This document shows positions 19,173 through 27,998 of a stretch of DNA of 64,000 nucleotides, in pieces. The DNA comes from Roseiarcus sp963824475 (GTDB taxonomy: Bacteria; Pseudomonadota; Alphaproteobacteria; Rhizobiales; Beijerinckiaceae), in the NCBI GenBank assembly GCA_963824475.1, contig CAWGPR010000009.1:310001-374000 (forward strand), in the 5' to 3' direction. Numbering within the stretch: the first letter of the stretch is position 1; every line of letters starts with the position of its first letter. Under the pieces are notes generated by a model, which did no database searches, was not told where the DNA came from, and saw nothing but the letters and a program-made list of their open reading frames with translations. The translations under genes and the position numbers were made by a program.

Positions 19173-19649
19173 TCAGACTTGCTCGTTATTATCTCCAGTT
19201 GCTTCCAGTCGTTTGCGCAGCGCCGTGATGACGCTTCGGGTCGTCGCGATGTCCTCGACCCGGAGGCCTTCCGTCAACTCATTGGCCCAGCGCGCTTGCA
19301 GGCGCATGGCCGCATCAAGCGCTTTCTTTCCCTTGTCAGTCAGGAGGACAAGCTGCGCCCGCCGGTGATGCGGGTTGGGCTGAAATTCGACGAACCCTTC
19401 GCGTTCCAGATCGTTGACGATCCGCTGCACGTTTTGGCGGTTGCCGCCCATGTCGCGTGCGAGCCATGCGACGGGCTGAGCCCGATCTGCCGCGACGATG
19501 GTGCCGAGTATCTGCCAGCGGGCGCTTGTCAGACCGAGGTCGGCAACCAGTTTGTCGCCAGCGGCGAGCATGCGGCTGTTGAGCCGAAACACATCGAGAA
19601 CCAAGTCAGTCAATGCGGCTCCGGGGGGCGTCCGCTTGGGATTGCTCAT
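19173..19649 (-). CDS. MarR-family transcriptional regulator
   Basis: The 158-residue winged-helix protein shows the MarR core: LGLTSARWQILGTIVAADRA, then VAWLARDMGGNRQNVQRIVN (recognition helix), and the wing LEREGFVEFQPNPHHRRAQL followed by LTDKGKKALDAA. It probably represses both itself and the divergent monooxygenase gene at 19747: the shared 98-bp spacer contains an 18-bp palindrome over both predicted -35 boxes. The ligand is unknown. The start has the usual short N-terminal extension. Confidence 0.88.
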   Translation of the reverse strand: MSNPKRTPPGAALTDLVLDVFRLNSRMLAAGDKLVADLGLTSARWQILGTIVAADRAQPVAWLARDMGGNRQNVQRIVNDLEREGFVEFQPNPHHRRAQLVLLTDKGKKALDAAMRLQARWANELTEGLRVEDIATTRSVITALRKRLEATGDNNEQV

Positions 19650-19668
19650 TTGTCACCATATAATCCGA

Positions 19669-19697
19669 TTGACATCGTAGTGTCAATAGTGTATGTG
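19669..19697. promoter_or_regulatory. Divergent promoter with MarR-type operator
   Basis: TTGACATCGTAGTGTCAA at 19669-19686 is a perfect 6-6-6 inverted repeat. Each arm reads TTGACA in one direction. On the plus strand a 17-bp spacer leads to TATGTG at 19692. On the minus strand the other arm is followed, after 17 bp, by TTATAT. One operator thus covers both -35 elements. Confidence 0.65.
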
Positions 19698-19746
19698 TGC
19701 GTTGCGCCATATCGACGCCATACACCCGTATCGAACGGAGACCGCC

Positions 19747-20115
19747 ATGTCACTGTTGCGCCCGCTGGACCCCGCTTTTCCGATTGAACGTCAGATCGGG
19801 CTTGAAGCGTCCCCCGTCGTTCTCATGAACATTTTCACGCTGGACAAGGCCGACGAGCCCACCTTCCTCGAAGTCTGGAAGGACGACGCGGAGTTTATGA
19901 AACGGCAGCCGGGGTTCATCTCGACCCAGCTTCACCGCGCCATCGGCGAAAGCCCGACTTATCTCAACTATGCGGTCTGGGAGACGATCGGCCACTTCCG
20001 GGCAGCGTTCACGCATCCCGAGTTTGTGGCGAAGCTTTCGGCCTATCCGTCCTCGTCCGTCGCCACCCCGCATCTATTCCAGAAGGTTGCGGTCCCCGGC
20101 ATCTGCGTCGCCTAG
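19747..20115 (+). CDS. Antibiotic biosynthesis monooxygenase-like protein
   Basis: The 122-residue protein has an ABM (dimeric ferredoxin-like) fold: SPVVLMNIFTLDKADEPTFL, then VWKDDAEFMKRQPGFISTQLH, and YLNYAVWETIGHFRAAFTHP. Such small cofactor-free or heme-linked proteins oxidise quinol-like or other electron-rich compounds. It is the first gene of a likely two-gene unit with the membrane protein at 20147 and is divergent from marR. Induction by a ligand of MarR is likely. Confidence 0.8.
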   Translation: MSLLRPLDPAFPIERQIGLEASPVVLMNIFTLDKADEPTFLEVWKDDAEFMKRQPGFISTQLHRAIGESPTYLNYAVWETIGHFRAAFTHPEFVAKLSAYPSSSVATPHLFQKVAVPGICVA

Positions 20116-20146
20116 CGGAAACTCGTTTGCAGGACGGCAGGAAGCC

Positions 20147-20593
20147 ATGCTCAAAATCATCCATCCCGTCGCTGGCGCTATCGCTATCCTCACGATTGCG
20201 ACGTTCTGGCTATCGACGATCCTCAGTGAGTCATTTGCATCCCGAGCGGTCATTGTCGCCGTTAAGACAGCGATCCCTTGGGGGTTTCTGTTGCTGGTCC
20301 CGGCGCTTATTGCGGCGGGAAGCTCCGGCTTCGCCTTGGCGAGGGGGCGGCGGGACGGAGTGCTCGGCGCGAAGGTCAGGCGCATGCAGCTGGTCGCCGC
20401 CAACGGACTTCTGATCCTCATCCCCTCGGCGCTGTTCCTCGCGCATAAGGCGATGGCCGCCGAGTTTGACGCGGCCTTTTACGCGGTGCAGGCGCTTGAG
20501 CTTACAGCGGGGGCCACGAATATCACGCTGCTCGGTCTCAACATGCGCGACGGCCTCAAGATGAGAGGTCGGCTCCGTCGGCGGTTGGCGTGA
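20147..20593 (+). CDS. Four-helix membrane protein, unknown function
   Basis: The 148-residue protein has about four predicted membrane spans (VAGAIAILTIATFWLSTIL, AIPWGFLLLVPALIAAG, LQLVAANGLLILIPSALFLA, and a last one near ALELTAGATNITLLGL). It has an RR-rich loop (ARGRRDGVLGAKVRR). I recognise no named family with certainty. It starts 31 bp after the monooxygenase stop and is probably cotranscribed. The 92-bp repeat element begins 2 bp after its stop codon. Confidence 0.7.
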   Translation: MLKIIHPVAGAIAILTIATFWLSTILSESFASRAVIVAVKTAIPWGFLLLVPALIAAGSSGFALARGRRDGVLGAKVRRMQLVAANGLLILIPSALFLAHKAMAAEFDAAFYAVQALELTAGATNITLLGLNMRDGLKMRGRLRRRLA

Positions 20594-20595
20594 AA

Positions 20596-20687
20596 TGTAA
20601 ATCGGCGTTATGAGCTGACCCCACCCAATTCAATCATTTCAATGTCTTATCGCGCCGATCGGCGTCGTGACCCCACGCCGAATGACA
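20596..20687 (+). repeat. 92-bp TIR-bounded element, copy 1
   Basis: This is identical over all 92 bp to the reverse complement of 59763-59854. Its ends are imperfect inverted repeats, TGTAAATCGGCGT and (read inward from the right) TGTCATTCGGCGT, 11 of 13 bases equal. TGT...ACA termini and inner repeats of GTGGGGTCA resemble IS21-family ends. No target duplication is evident. Confidence 0.85.
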
Positions 20688-20770
20688 CGTTTGGGGGCCC
20701 TCAGGCCCCCTCGACCACGCCCAAGACGTTTCCGCTGCTCAATCTAAGGCGGCGAGCAGAGCTGTCGATC

Positions 20771-21247
20771 TTATTGTTCCTCGGTCTCCGCTTGGTGCTT
20801 GGCCAGCTTCAACATAACTGCAGCTGCCGCTAACAGGCGCTTGCGTTCTTTCTCGTCGAGCGCGGCGGTTATGGCGCTTTCCAGCCAAGCGCGTCTCCGC
20901 AGCAGGTCGTCTTTCAGCAGCGCTCGACCTTTGGCGGTCACCGCAACCACAACCTCGCGCCGGTCACGCTCTCCGCGTGCCCGCGAAATCAGGTTCCGCT
21001 TTTCCAGATCGGCGAGCAAACGGGTCAACGACTGGGGCTCGAGTCTTTCCGCCGCAGCCACGTGATTGGAAGGCACGGGGCCGAGCCTGCTCAGCGTTCC
21101 GAGAATGCTGATTCCCGCGAGAGTTACGCCACTTGGCGCTCTTTCACTTCGGAGACGTCTGCTGAGCGCGAGAATGGCGTTCAGCACGGTTAGAATCTCT
21201 TCGTCTCCCACAGCCGTCATGCCAGTTTTCTTGCTTTGAGACGTCAC
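20771..21247 (-). CDS. MarR-family regulator
   Basis: The 158-residue MarR protein has ISILGTLSRLGPVPSNHVAA, then RLEPQSLTRLLADLEKRNLI as recognition helix, and the wing ARGERDRREVVVAVTAKGRA. It is a paralog of the regulator at 58409: both share the pattern ILGTL-RLGP and PQSLTR and end in a MLKLA helix. It is divergent from the glycosyltransferase gene, and the palindrome TACGCATTGCGTA in the spacer is also found, with one change, at the paralog. Confidence 0.87.
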   Translation of the reverse strand: MTSQSKKTGMTAVGDEEILTVLNAILALSRRLRSERAPSGVTLAGISILGTLSRLGPVPSNHVAAAERLEPQSLTRLLADLEKRNLISRARGERDRREVVVAVTAKGRALLKDDLLRRRAWLESAITAALDEKERKRLLAAAAVMLKLAKHQAETEEQ

Positions 21248-21401
21248 GTCGAACCCAAGCCAAACTACATTCGGGCGCGAGCGGCTCCATCAAGGTCGCG
21301 ACTTTGGCATCTCGCTGGCCAAGAGGCGAGCGGCGGAGGCCAGGGCGTGCTTCGACAGGCGCATCGTTCGACGGTTGACGGCCGGATCGTTTTCGATATA
21401 G

Positions 21402-21414
21402 TACGCATTGCGTA
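21402..21414. promoter_or_regulatory. MarR-type operator, TACGCATTGCGTA
   Basis: This 13-bp inverted repeat (TACGCA-T-TGCGTA) lies between marR (start 21247) and the glycosyltransferase (start 21526). The same arms occur at 58941-58953 next to the paralogous marR. That pairing supports a regulator-specific site. Confidence 0.6.
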
Positions 21415-21525
21415 TCATTTGTAGCTCTTCTCGCATCGAGCGCGCTCTGTGCGCCAGGCTGCCGGCAAGTCCGTTGCCGGCAGATGGATTTGCTTTGCCG
21501 CGCCCGAAGAACGGACGAATCCACC

Positions 21526-22722
21526 GTGGCGAAGATCCTCTTTCTCAATATCCCGGCGTCGGGCCATGTGAATCCTACGCTTGCCGTCGCTCGCGAACTT
21601 ATCGGGCGCGGGGACCGGGTGCGCTACGCCTTGCCCGAGTCGTGGCGCGAAACAATCGAGAACGCCGGCGCGGAATTCGCGCCGCTCGCTGAGACGCTGC
21701 GTTCCGCCCGTTCGGGACATGGGCAAAATCTTTCGCATGACGCCCGCATCGCCCTCATGCCCTATGCGATGGCGCGCGAGGCGCCTCGCATCGCGCCCGA
21801 ACTCGAGCGTCTCGTCGAGGCGGAGAAGCCGGATTGCATCGTGTTCAACGAGCTCGATCTACCGGCCAAATTGGCCGTGCGGCTGACCGGCGTTCCGGCC
21901 GCCGCATTTCGGACGTTCCACGGAAGGGTCGCGCGCGCAAGGGACGCGGGTTGGGCCACAGGGCCCGTCGCCAACTATATGACAGCGGCGGACCAGACCT
22001 TCGCATCATTCCTGGGCGCGCGCGGAGTGGCCCCGCAGACGGTGGCCGAATTTCGTTCTCAAGTCCACGATCCGACGATCGTCTTCGTCGCCGAGGCGTT
22101 TCAAGTCGATCGCGCTTCGTTCGATCAGCGATTCGTCTTTGTCGGTCCTTCGCTGGGGCCGGCCCCCCCGTTGCCGTCAGACATTCCGGTCCGGCCGCAG
22201 GCGCGTCGAGTCCTGATTTCGCTCGGAACGCTGCGAAATGACGAGCCCGAGTTCTATCGGCTCTGCTTCGATGCGTTCGGCGCGGAGAATTGGCAGACCT
22301 TTCTGTCGATCGGCAAGACCGTCGATCCCGTGGTTCTCGGCGCCCGGCCGGAGAATTTTGTCGTACGGCCGCACCTTCCGCAGACAACCCTCTTGCAAGT
22401 CGTCGATGTCTTCGTGACCCACGCGGGCCTCAACAGCGTCATGGAGAGCCTCTACTACAACGCGCCCATGATTATGGTTCCCGGCACGCGTGAGCAGAAG
22501 CTCACCGCCGAACGCGCCGAGCAGCTCGGCCTGGGCTTTCGCGCCGACTTTCATGACCTGACCGCGAACGCTCTTCGCGAGCTCGCGTCGCGGGCGGTCG
22601 ATGACGTCTCGATTCCGCCAGCCATAGCCGAGATTCGCAAATCGATGCAGGCGACGGTTGGCTACGCGCGTGCAGCCGACGTCATCCAGCGCGTCGCCGC
22701 ATCAGGCAGCTCCTGGGCTTAA
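21526..22722 (+). CDS. MGT/UGT-type glycosyltransferase (GT1)
   Basis: The 398-residue GT-B enzyme transfers a sugar from a nucleotide donor to a lipophilic acceptor. The N-terminal domain starts KILFLNIPASGHVNPTLAVA, typical of macrolide and flavonoid-type transferases. The C-terminal donor site contains VRPHLPQTTLLQVVDVFVTH, then AGLNSVMESLYYNAPMIMVP and GTREQ (usually DQ). I chose GTG 21526, directly before that motif; the frame is open further upstream to 21484. It is divergent from a MarR gene, which fits a ligand-induced detoxifying or modifying enzyme. Confidence 0.88.
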   Translation: MAKILFLNIPASGHVNPTLAVARELIGRGDRVRYALPESWRETIENAGAEFAPLAETLRSARSGHGQNLSHDARIALMPYAMAREAPRIAPELERLVEAEKPDCIVFNELDLPAKLAVRLTGVPAAAFRTFHGRVARARDAGWATGPVANYMTAADQTFASFLGARGVAPQTVAEFRSQVHDPTIVFVAEAFQVDRASFDQRFVFVGPSLGPAPPLPSDIPVRPQARRVLISLGTLRNDEPEFYRLCFDAFGAENWQTFLSIGKTVDPVVLGARPENFVVRPHLPQTTLLQVVDVFVTHAGLNSVMESLYYNAPMIMVPGTREQKLTAERAEQLGLGFRADFHDLTANALRELASRAVDDVSIPPAIAEIRKSMQATVGYARAADVIQRVAASGSSWA

Positions 22723-22829
22723 AGCCCGCTCGGCGCCAATCAATCCATGCCTCGGAGAGGCGAACATGCAGAAGCTGGGCGGGCCGTTGAATTCATGGCG
22801 ACGATGCCTCGGTTGTAAACCGGCCCATC

Positions 22830-23072
22830 AAACGCGACGTCGCGCGTCGAGCGCTTGCCTTCGCCGCCAAACCCGATATCCTTGATCGCCGTCGCGAAAC
22901 CGTCGAGCATCCCTTCGGCAGCATCAAGCAGTGGATGTATCAGCGCGCCTTCCTGATGCGCGGGCTCGAAAAGGTTCGCGCCGAGTTCAACTTGACGGCG
23001 CTCGCCTACAATTTGCGCCGCGCGATCAACATTGTCGGTGTCGGCGCTTTGATGGTGGCTGTTGCCGCCTGA
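22830..23072 (+). pseudogene. IS1182/IS5-type transposase, C-terminal stump
   Basis: The frame ending at 23072 reads RRETVEHPFGSIKQWMYQRA, FLMRGLEKVRAEFNLTALAY and NLRRAINIVGVGALM. This is the Glu-containing last catalytic segment and tail of an IS1182-like transposase. Upstream catalytic regions and IS ends are missing. Confidence 0.72.
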
Positions 23073-23311
23073 GGCCCGCTCCCGCACGCCAAACCTGATC
23101 TTCCGGCCGCCTCAGACGCCCTTGCGGTGCAAATCCGGGCCCCGGGTCCCGGAAATCCGCGAATGGGGAAAAATCGGCCCTTGTTCGCGCCGCGCCGACG
23201 CTACACGCCGCCGACCGGGGAGTTCTCGCACGGTCTGGTTGAATTTGGCACATGCGGACAGGAATGAGACATTTGTTCGCCGCACGGACTTTCCATTGGC
23301 GCAGCTTGCAG

Positions 23312-23911
23312 CTAGGCGCGACCCCAGGTCTTCGCTTCGCGATCGACGGCCTGCCGGACGAATCTCGCCGATTGCATTAGTGGCGCGGTGCTCTTGGCCG
23401 CGCGGCTGAGAACGATCGCGCCTTCCAGGCTTGACAGGACGAAGCCGGCGAGCGCCGCGGCATCCGCCGCGGGCGCGCCGACGCCAGAAAACGCCCGCTC
23501 GATCGTATCGAGCCAGCCGGAGAACGCACGGGCGCACGCTGACCGCAGGTTCTCGTTCGTGCTGGCGACGTCGAGCGTCACGGAGGCGATGGGGCAGCCA
23601 TTCCGGTAATCGCTCGCCTCGAGGATCGCCGCTTCACCGATGAAGATGCGTTCGACGGCTTCCGCGGGATTCACGAATCGATCGAAGACCGACTGACAGC
23701 CCGCGCGATAGAGTTCGCCCGCATAAGCTACGATTTCGACGCCCATCTGTTCTTTGCCATCGGGGAAGAAATGGTACATCGACGCCCAGGGGGCTTCGGC
23801 GACACGGCTGAGTTGCTTCAGCCCCGTCCCCGCGAAGCCTTGAGTGCGGAACAACTGCTCGCCGGCGCGGAGCAGGCGCTGCTTTGTCTCGGAAACGGCG
23901 CGATTCGTCAT
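23312..23911 (-). CDS. TetR/AcrR-family regulator
   Basis: The 199-residue protein has an N-terminal TetR HTH (RLLRAGEQLFRTQGFAGTGL, then QLSRVAEAPWASMYHFFPDG) and a C-terminal ligand domain of the LmrA/YxaF type (FVLSSLEGAIVLSRAAKSTA). It is divergent from a small membrane protein gene at 24032. Two copies of a TAGATCGATC palindrome in the 120-bp spacer are probable operators. A drug or hydrophobic ligand is typical for this branch, but unproven here. Confidence 0.86.
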   Translation of the reverse strand: MTNRAVSETKQRLLRAGEQLFRTQGFAGTGLKQLSRVAEAPWASMYHFFPDGKEQMGVEIVAYAGELYRAGCQSVFDRFVNPAEAVERIFIGEAAILEASDYRNGCPIASVTLDVASTNENLRSACARAFSGWLDTIERAFSGVGAPAADAAALAGFVLSSLEGAIVLSRAAKSTAPLMQSARFVRQAVDREAKTWGRA

Positions 23912-23945
23912 ATAACAAGATATACGAGCTATTGGAGTTTGAGGA

Positions 23946-23993
23946 TAGATCGATCAATCAAGCCATGTTGACTTTCTAGATAGATCGATCTAG
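23946..23993. promoter_or_regulatory. Tandem TetR-type operators
   Basis: CTAGATAGATCGATCTAG at 23976-23993 is a 6-6-6 inverted repeat. A related site, TAGATCGATCA, lies 20-30 bp upstream at 23946-23956. Both share TAGATCGATC. They sit between tetR (23911) and the membrane gene (24032). Confidence 0.55.
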
Positions 23994-24031
23994 TCAGTCT
24001 GTAAATGTCGCCAATCGCGCGGAGTCATCCA

Positions 24032-24532
24032 ATGCCGACCCTGGATGGAGCGAATGTTCTCGGATCCCTCGCCGCTTCGATTATCGTCGCAGGGATGGTC
24101 GCCGGGAGCGTCGACATTTTCGTGGCCTCCGCCATCAACGACCTCAGTCCTGGATTCATCCTGCAGGCGATCGCGAGCGGTCTGCTCGGCAAGGAATCCT
24201 ACGATGGCGGGGCGAGGACCGTCGTGCTTGGGCTGCTGCTGCAATGGGGCATGTCGCTAATCATCGCGGCGATCTACCACCTCGCCGGCGCGAGGTTGCC
24301 CGCGCCGTTCGAAAGGCCCGTGACCTTCGGCGCCCTCTACGGGACCGGCGTCTTCATCGTCATGAGCTTCATCGTCGTTCCGCTCTCAGCAGCCTACCCT
24401 GAGCCGCAGCCGTCAGTGCGCGGCTTCGTCCTGAACCTCGCAGCAATGGTACTCTTCGGTCTCATCGTGGCCCTGACGCCATGGTTTATGAAGGTGGGGC
24501 GAAGCGATCGAACCCGAGCAAAACGAGCTTGA
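24032..24532 (+). CDS. Membrane protein of unknown function
   Basis: The 166-residue protein has four hydrophobic spans: SLAASIIVAGMVAGSVDIFV, the GLLLQWGMSLIIAAIYHLA stretch, LYGTGVFIVMSFIVVPLSAA and LNLAAMVLFGLIVALTPW. The second loop, GFILQAIASGLLGKESYDGG, is shared by a widespread uncharacterised family. I chose ATG 24032, preceded by GCGGAG at a good distance; ATG 24005 is an in-frame alternative. It is the likely target of the divergent TetR regulator. Confidence 0.75.
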   Translation: MPTLDGANVLGSLAASIIVAGMVAGSVDIFVASAINDLSPGFILQAIASGLLGKESYDGGARTVVLGLLLQWGMSLIIAAIYHLAGARLPAPFERPVTFGALYGTGVFIVMSFIVVPLSAAYPEPQPSVRGFVLNLAAMVLFGLIVALTPWFMKVGRSDRTRAKRA

Positions 24533-24539
24533 CAGCATG

Positions 24540-25793
24540 TGGCGGCCAGCGCGCGCTGTTCGGAAACCGGTATAGACACGCGCCCAAGACCGACCCCACC
24601 ATTCCGCCGCTTTGGAACGGCGTTGGCGCGAGGCCGAGATAGCCGGCGATCTGCCGCCGGTTGTCGAAAGTCCGGTAGAACACCTCCCTCGCCAGAACGG
24701 CTGAAAAGTTGTCGCCAAGACCCCGGAGTTTGCATAACGCCTTCACGATCTGGTTGGCCGGATTGTCATCAGCCTCCATCGCCTGCTCTCGCGCGGCTTC
24801 GACCTCTCGGATCATCTCCAGGCTCGTCAGAAGGCGAGGGCGCAAGCGATCAAGCTCCGCCTTCAGGTAAGGTGGAAGCGCTCGACCGTCGCCCGTTCGC
24901 AAGGCGTCAAGGTCGGCTGCCCAGGTTCGCAGCGACGGTCTTTTCAGAACGCCTTGGGTCGCGAGCAAAGCGGCGATCCGGTTCTCAATGCGGACCCGCT
25001 CCTGAACGAGATATTCGCGCTCGCGATGAGGCCGCTTGTCGTCCTCCTCGGCGACGCTCGGCGTCCTGACCATCCGGCAGATCTCGTGATCTCCGGCGAA
25101 CGCCGCCGCCAGGACGCGCAGAAGGCCCTGAGCATCGAGCCGGTCGTTCTTCGCTCTCCTTGCGCCTCTGGTTACGAGAATGCTCGGCGGTTCAACGACG
25201 TGATTGATGACGCCATTATCGGTCAGAAGGCGATGCAGCCAGAATCCATCGCGGCCAGCTTCGAAACAACTGGCCAAGGTCACATCGGGGCCCATGCGGG
25301 CCGCGACCTTCTCCCGGAGATCCGAGACGAGCGCCAGCAAGGCGGCGCTGTCACCCAGCAACATCGGCGGCGGGGCCGATGCTTTGGTTTGTTGTGTGAG
25401 CAGCGCGTCCCGCTCGGCCTCCACAGCCTTGATCTGCTCGAGAGGCAATTCGAGCCGATCGAGTTCTCGACAAAGCTGGGCTTTGAGATGTTGGGGCAAG
25501 CAACGGCCATCGCCAGTCAGAAGCGCATCCAGCCGCGCCCGCCGATCGCGGCGCAACGGCTCATACCCGGATGCGCCCTGAGAGAAGAGCAATCCTTTGA
25601 TCCGGTGGGGCATCTCAACCTTGCGGGATCGGATCTGCATGACAGCAGCGATGCTGGTGCTGGAGCCGATCTTCGAAGCCGACCTTCGATCCGTCAGCGC
25701 CGCGAGGCCCCGACCGGCGCGACGAGGCCAGGACCGCCGGCAAACATATGCTCGTCGGTTTTGAACGGAATGGCTCGGGCCTAGCAGTCCCAA
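24540..25793 (-). pseudogene. Two fused IS110-family transposase fragments
   Basis: Read from 25793, a first piece has the middle segment of one transposase (MPHRIKGLLFSQGASGYEPL to LEQIKAVEAERDALL). It then joins the N-terminal part of a second one (VTLASCFEAGRDGFWLHRLL, ARRAKNDRLDAQGLLRVLAA), which has its own middle (QERVRIENRIAALLATQGVL) and the start of the Transposase_20 domain (LRGLGDNFSAVLAREVFYRT, YLGLAPTPFQSGG). The catalytic-Ser tail is lost at the 24540 side. The order is wrong for one protein, so this is a deletion fusion of two related copies that stayed in frame. Confidence 0.75.
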
Positions 25794-25817
25794 TTGAGCG
25801 AGTCCTGGCGAGTGTCT

Positions 25818-26765
25818 TCAACCCTGCACTGCGTAGGCGTCGATCGTTTGGTAAAGTTGATGGAGCGCCGGGGCTCCCACGCCGGTCTTTTCGAGCAGGG
25901 TCAAGCAATCGCTCGCGATTTCGCGCATCTCACGCGACGCGGACCGGGCATGGCAGCCAAAGACGTAGTCAGCCATATCGGTCGCGAAGAAGCGCCGCCA
26001 ATAGGCGACGGCGAACGATTGCGGCAGCCACGTGAAGAGCACCCGCAGGGGGAATGGCGTTACGGTCCGGCCAAGCCCGCGCACGGCGGCGAAGCCCTCC
26101 CGCACCCCCTTGGTCATCAGAGTTAGAGTGGCGCTGTCCGCCGACAGACGCCGGCAGTCGCCCCCAGCCATGTAGATCGCGCCACTGACGGCTGTGACGA
26201 AGAAGGCATGGGCCTTCAGCCATCCATCCATGTCGCCCGATATTGTGGTCGGAAAACCGGCGGCCTTGAACGTTCCCGCTAGGCTCCGCACGCGCTCGCT
26301 GCTTCGCCCGTTCAATTCGCCGAGCGTCGTCGGCTGCTGCGAGATCAGCGCATAGCGAACGATGTGTCCGTCCAGCGTCCCCCCCGCGCCGGGAAAACCC
26401 AGCAGCAGCCGGTCTTGACCGAGTGCGCTAACAAGATCGTTCGACCCGACAGGATTATTCAGCATGAAGAGCATCGTTGGGATGCTTCGATTTGCTTGCA
26501 GCGCCGGCATGACGCTCGGCAATTGGTCGCGTCGCACCGTGATCAGAGCGGCATCGTATTGGTCTTCCGGAGCAAGTTGCTCGGTGGTGCCGACCGCGGT
26601 GGTCGATCGACGCCCGCTCGCCACGTCTTCGAGCGTCAGGCCGTGGCGGCGGACATCAGCGAGGCGCTGACCCCGCGCGAGCAAGGTGACCTGCTGACCG
26701 CTTTCCTGAAGTCTGGCCGCGTACAGCGTTCCGATCACGCCTGCCCCGTAGACGAGAATTTTCAT
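25818..26765 (-). CDS. Ketopantoate reductase-family oxidoreductase
   Basis: The 315-residue protein has an N-terminal NADP-binding Rossmann motif (ILVYGAGVIGTLYAARLQES) and continues VTLLARGQRLADVRRHGL as in PanE/ApbA. The central substrate loop LNNPVGSNDLVSALG and the C-terminal helical domain (LKAHAFFVTAVSGAIYMAGG) follow. It reduces a 2-oxo acid or related compound with NADPH. As it lies outside any pantothenate context and the C-terminal domain is divergent, a role in pantoate synthesis is doubtful. ATG 26765 is preferred to TTG 26768. Confidence 0.8.
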   Translation of the reverse strand: MKILVYGAGVIGTLYAARLQESGQQVTLLARGQRLADVRRHGLTLEDVASGRRSTTAVGTTEQLAPEDQYDAALITVRRDQLPSVMPALQANRSIPTMLFMLNNPVGSNDLVSALGQDRLLLGFPGAGGTLDGHIVRYALISQQPTTLGELNGRSSERVRSLAGTFKAAGFPTTISGDMDGWLKAHAFFVTAVSGAIYMAGGDCRRLSADSATLTLMTKGVREGFAAVRGLGRTVTPFPLRVLFTWLPQSFAVAYWRRFFATDMADYVFGCHARSASREMREIASDCLTLLEKTGVGAPALHQLYQTIDAYAVQG

Positions 26766-27152
26766 CAACGCCTCGCGCCGTCTCCCGCTGGGTCAAACCC
26801 AAGGCCAGATTCGACGGTGTTCGCAAGAGCGAATAGTCGAAACGTGGGCTTCTATGCTTCTAATATATAGCCCAATTGGCGGTCGGCTGGCGGGACGCTC
26901 TCGCCAAGCGCCTCGCCAATCTCGCGGGCGACGTCGTGCGCCTGACCGGCAAAGCTTACGACACCGGCGAGGCGCCTTCAAAAAATTGTCCGAATGTGGA
27001 CGCTTAACGTGCAAGCGAAATTTCAGAAATCGAATAGTCAAATAGGGAGCTGGAAATGGCGAGGAGAAGCAATCGTATCTTGGCGCACTTGGCGCTTATC
27101 ATACCATGGCTTAAGCTCGGCTTTGAGCTAACGCCGCGCCTTGTGGACGCTG
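26766..27152. other. Intergenic with a possible gene remnant
   Basis: Within 387 bp the plus strand at about 26869-27006 encodes a protein-like stretch (VGWRDALAKRLANLAGDVVR, LTGKAYDTGEAP) that stops upstream and downstream. I cannot assign it. The rest shows no recognisable feature. Confidence 0.3.
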
Positions 27153-27932
27153 CTATTCGCCCCGATACACGGGCTTGCGCTTCTCCTTGAACGCCTTCAG
27201 GCCCTCTACGTAGTCCGCGCTGTCATAGACGACGCGCCTCAATCCCTGCACGCGCTCCCAGCCTTGCGGGCTCATCGGATGCGCGCCGGCGAGAATGCGC
27301 AATTCCTCCTTCATCACCGCGATCGATAGCGGCGCGTTGGCGACGATGTCGGCGGCCATCGCATAGGTGAACGGCTCAAGGTCCTCGGGCGCCACGAGAT
27401 GATTGATCAATCCGGCCTGCAGGGCCCGCTCCGCCGAGATCGGCTTCGCAGTAAAGGCCATCTCCTTGATGATCCTGAGCGAGGCGCTGTTGAGAAACGT
27501 CAGCATGCCCGAGACATTGTATGGCACGCCGAGTTTGGCCGGCGTCAGCGCGAAGGTTGCGTGGGGTGCCGCGACGATAATGTCGCAGGCCATCGCCGTC
27601 TCGCAGGCGCCGCCCCACACGCTGCCCTCGATCATGGCGATGACCGGGGTCGGATGGTTTTCGATCGCGCGAACAAGGCGCCGTAGCGGGTCGTACCATC
27701 CCAGCGGATCGCGGCGGCCCTTCGGCAGTTCATCGATGTCGTGGCCGGCCGACCAGATCTTCACGCCGGGCCTCGCCCTCAGGATGGCGACGCGTGCACG
27801 GGCTTCGACGAAACTCTCCAGCGCCTTGGTGATCCCGTCGACGAGCGCCGCCGAAAAGGCGTTGCGCCTTTCGAAATGGTCGAGACAGATCGTCCCGATG
27901 AAACCTTCGATCTTCACCTCCGTCAACGGCAT
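27153..27932 (-). CDS. scpB: Methylmalonyl-CoA decarboxylase-like crotonase
   Basis: The 259-residue crotonase matches E. coli ScpB/YgfG closely along its length: LRARPGVKIWSAGHDIDELP, the glycine-rich oxyanion hole SVWGGACETAMACDIIVAAP, FALTPAKLGVPYNVSGML, and the tail VYDSADYVEGLKAFKEKRKP. ScpB decarboxylates methylmalonyl-CoA to propionyl-CoA. No mutase or CoA-transferase of that pathway is adjacent, so the in vivo substrate is inferred from similarity only. I chose ATG 27932 because homologs start at this point; the frame is open to 27992. Confidence 0.82.
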   Translation of the reverse strand: MPLTEVKIEGFIGTICLDHFERRNAFSAALVDGITKALESFVEARARVAILRARPGVKIWSAGHDIDELPKGRRDPLGWYDPLRRLVRAIENHPTPVIAMIEGSVWGGACETAMACDIIVAAPHATFALTPAKLGVPYNVSGMLTFLNSASLRIIKEMAFTAKPISAERALQAGLINHLVAPEDLEPFTYAMAADIVANAPLSIAVMKEELRILAGAHPMSPQGWERVQGLRRVVYDSADYVEGLKAFKEKRKPVYRGE

Positions 27933-27998
27933 GGGCAAATCCTTCCCGCGACAACTATAGCGCGAATTTGACGCCGCGGCGGCTCGTCGCAAGTAGGC

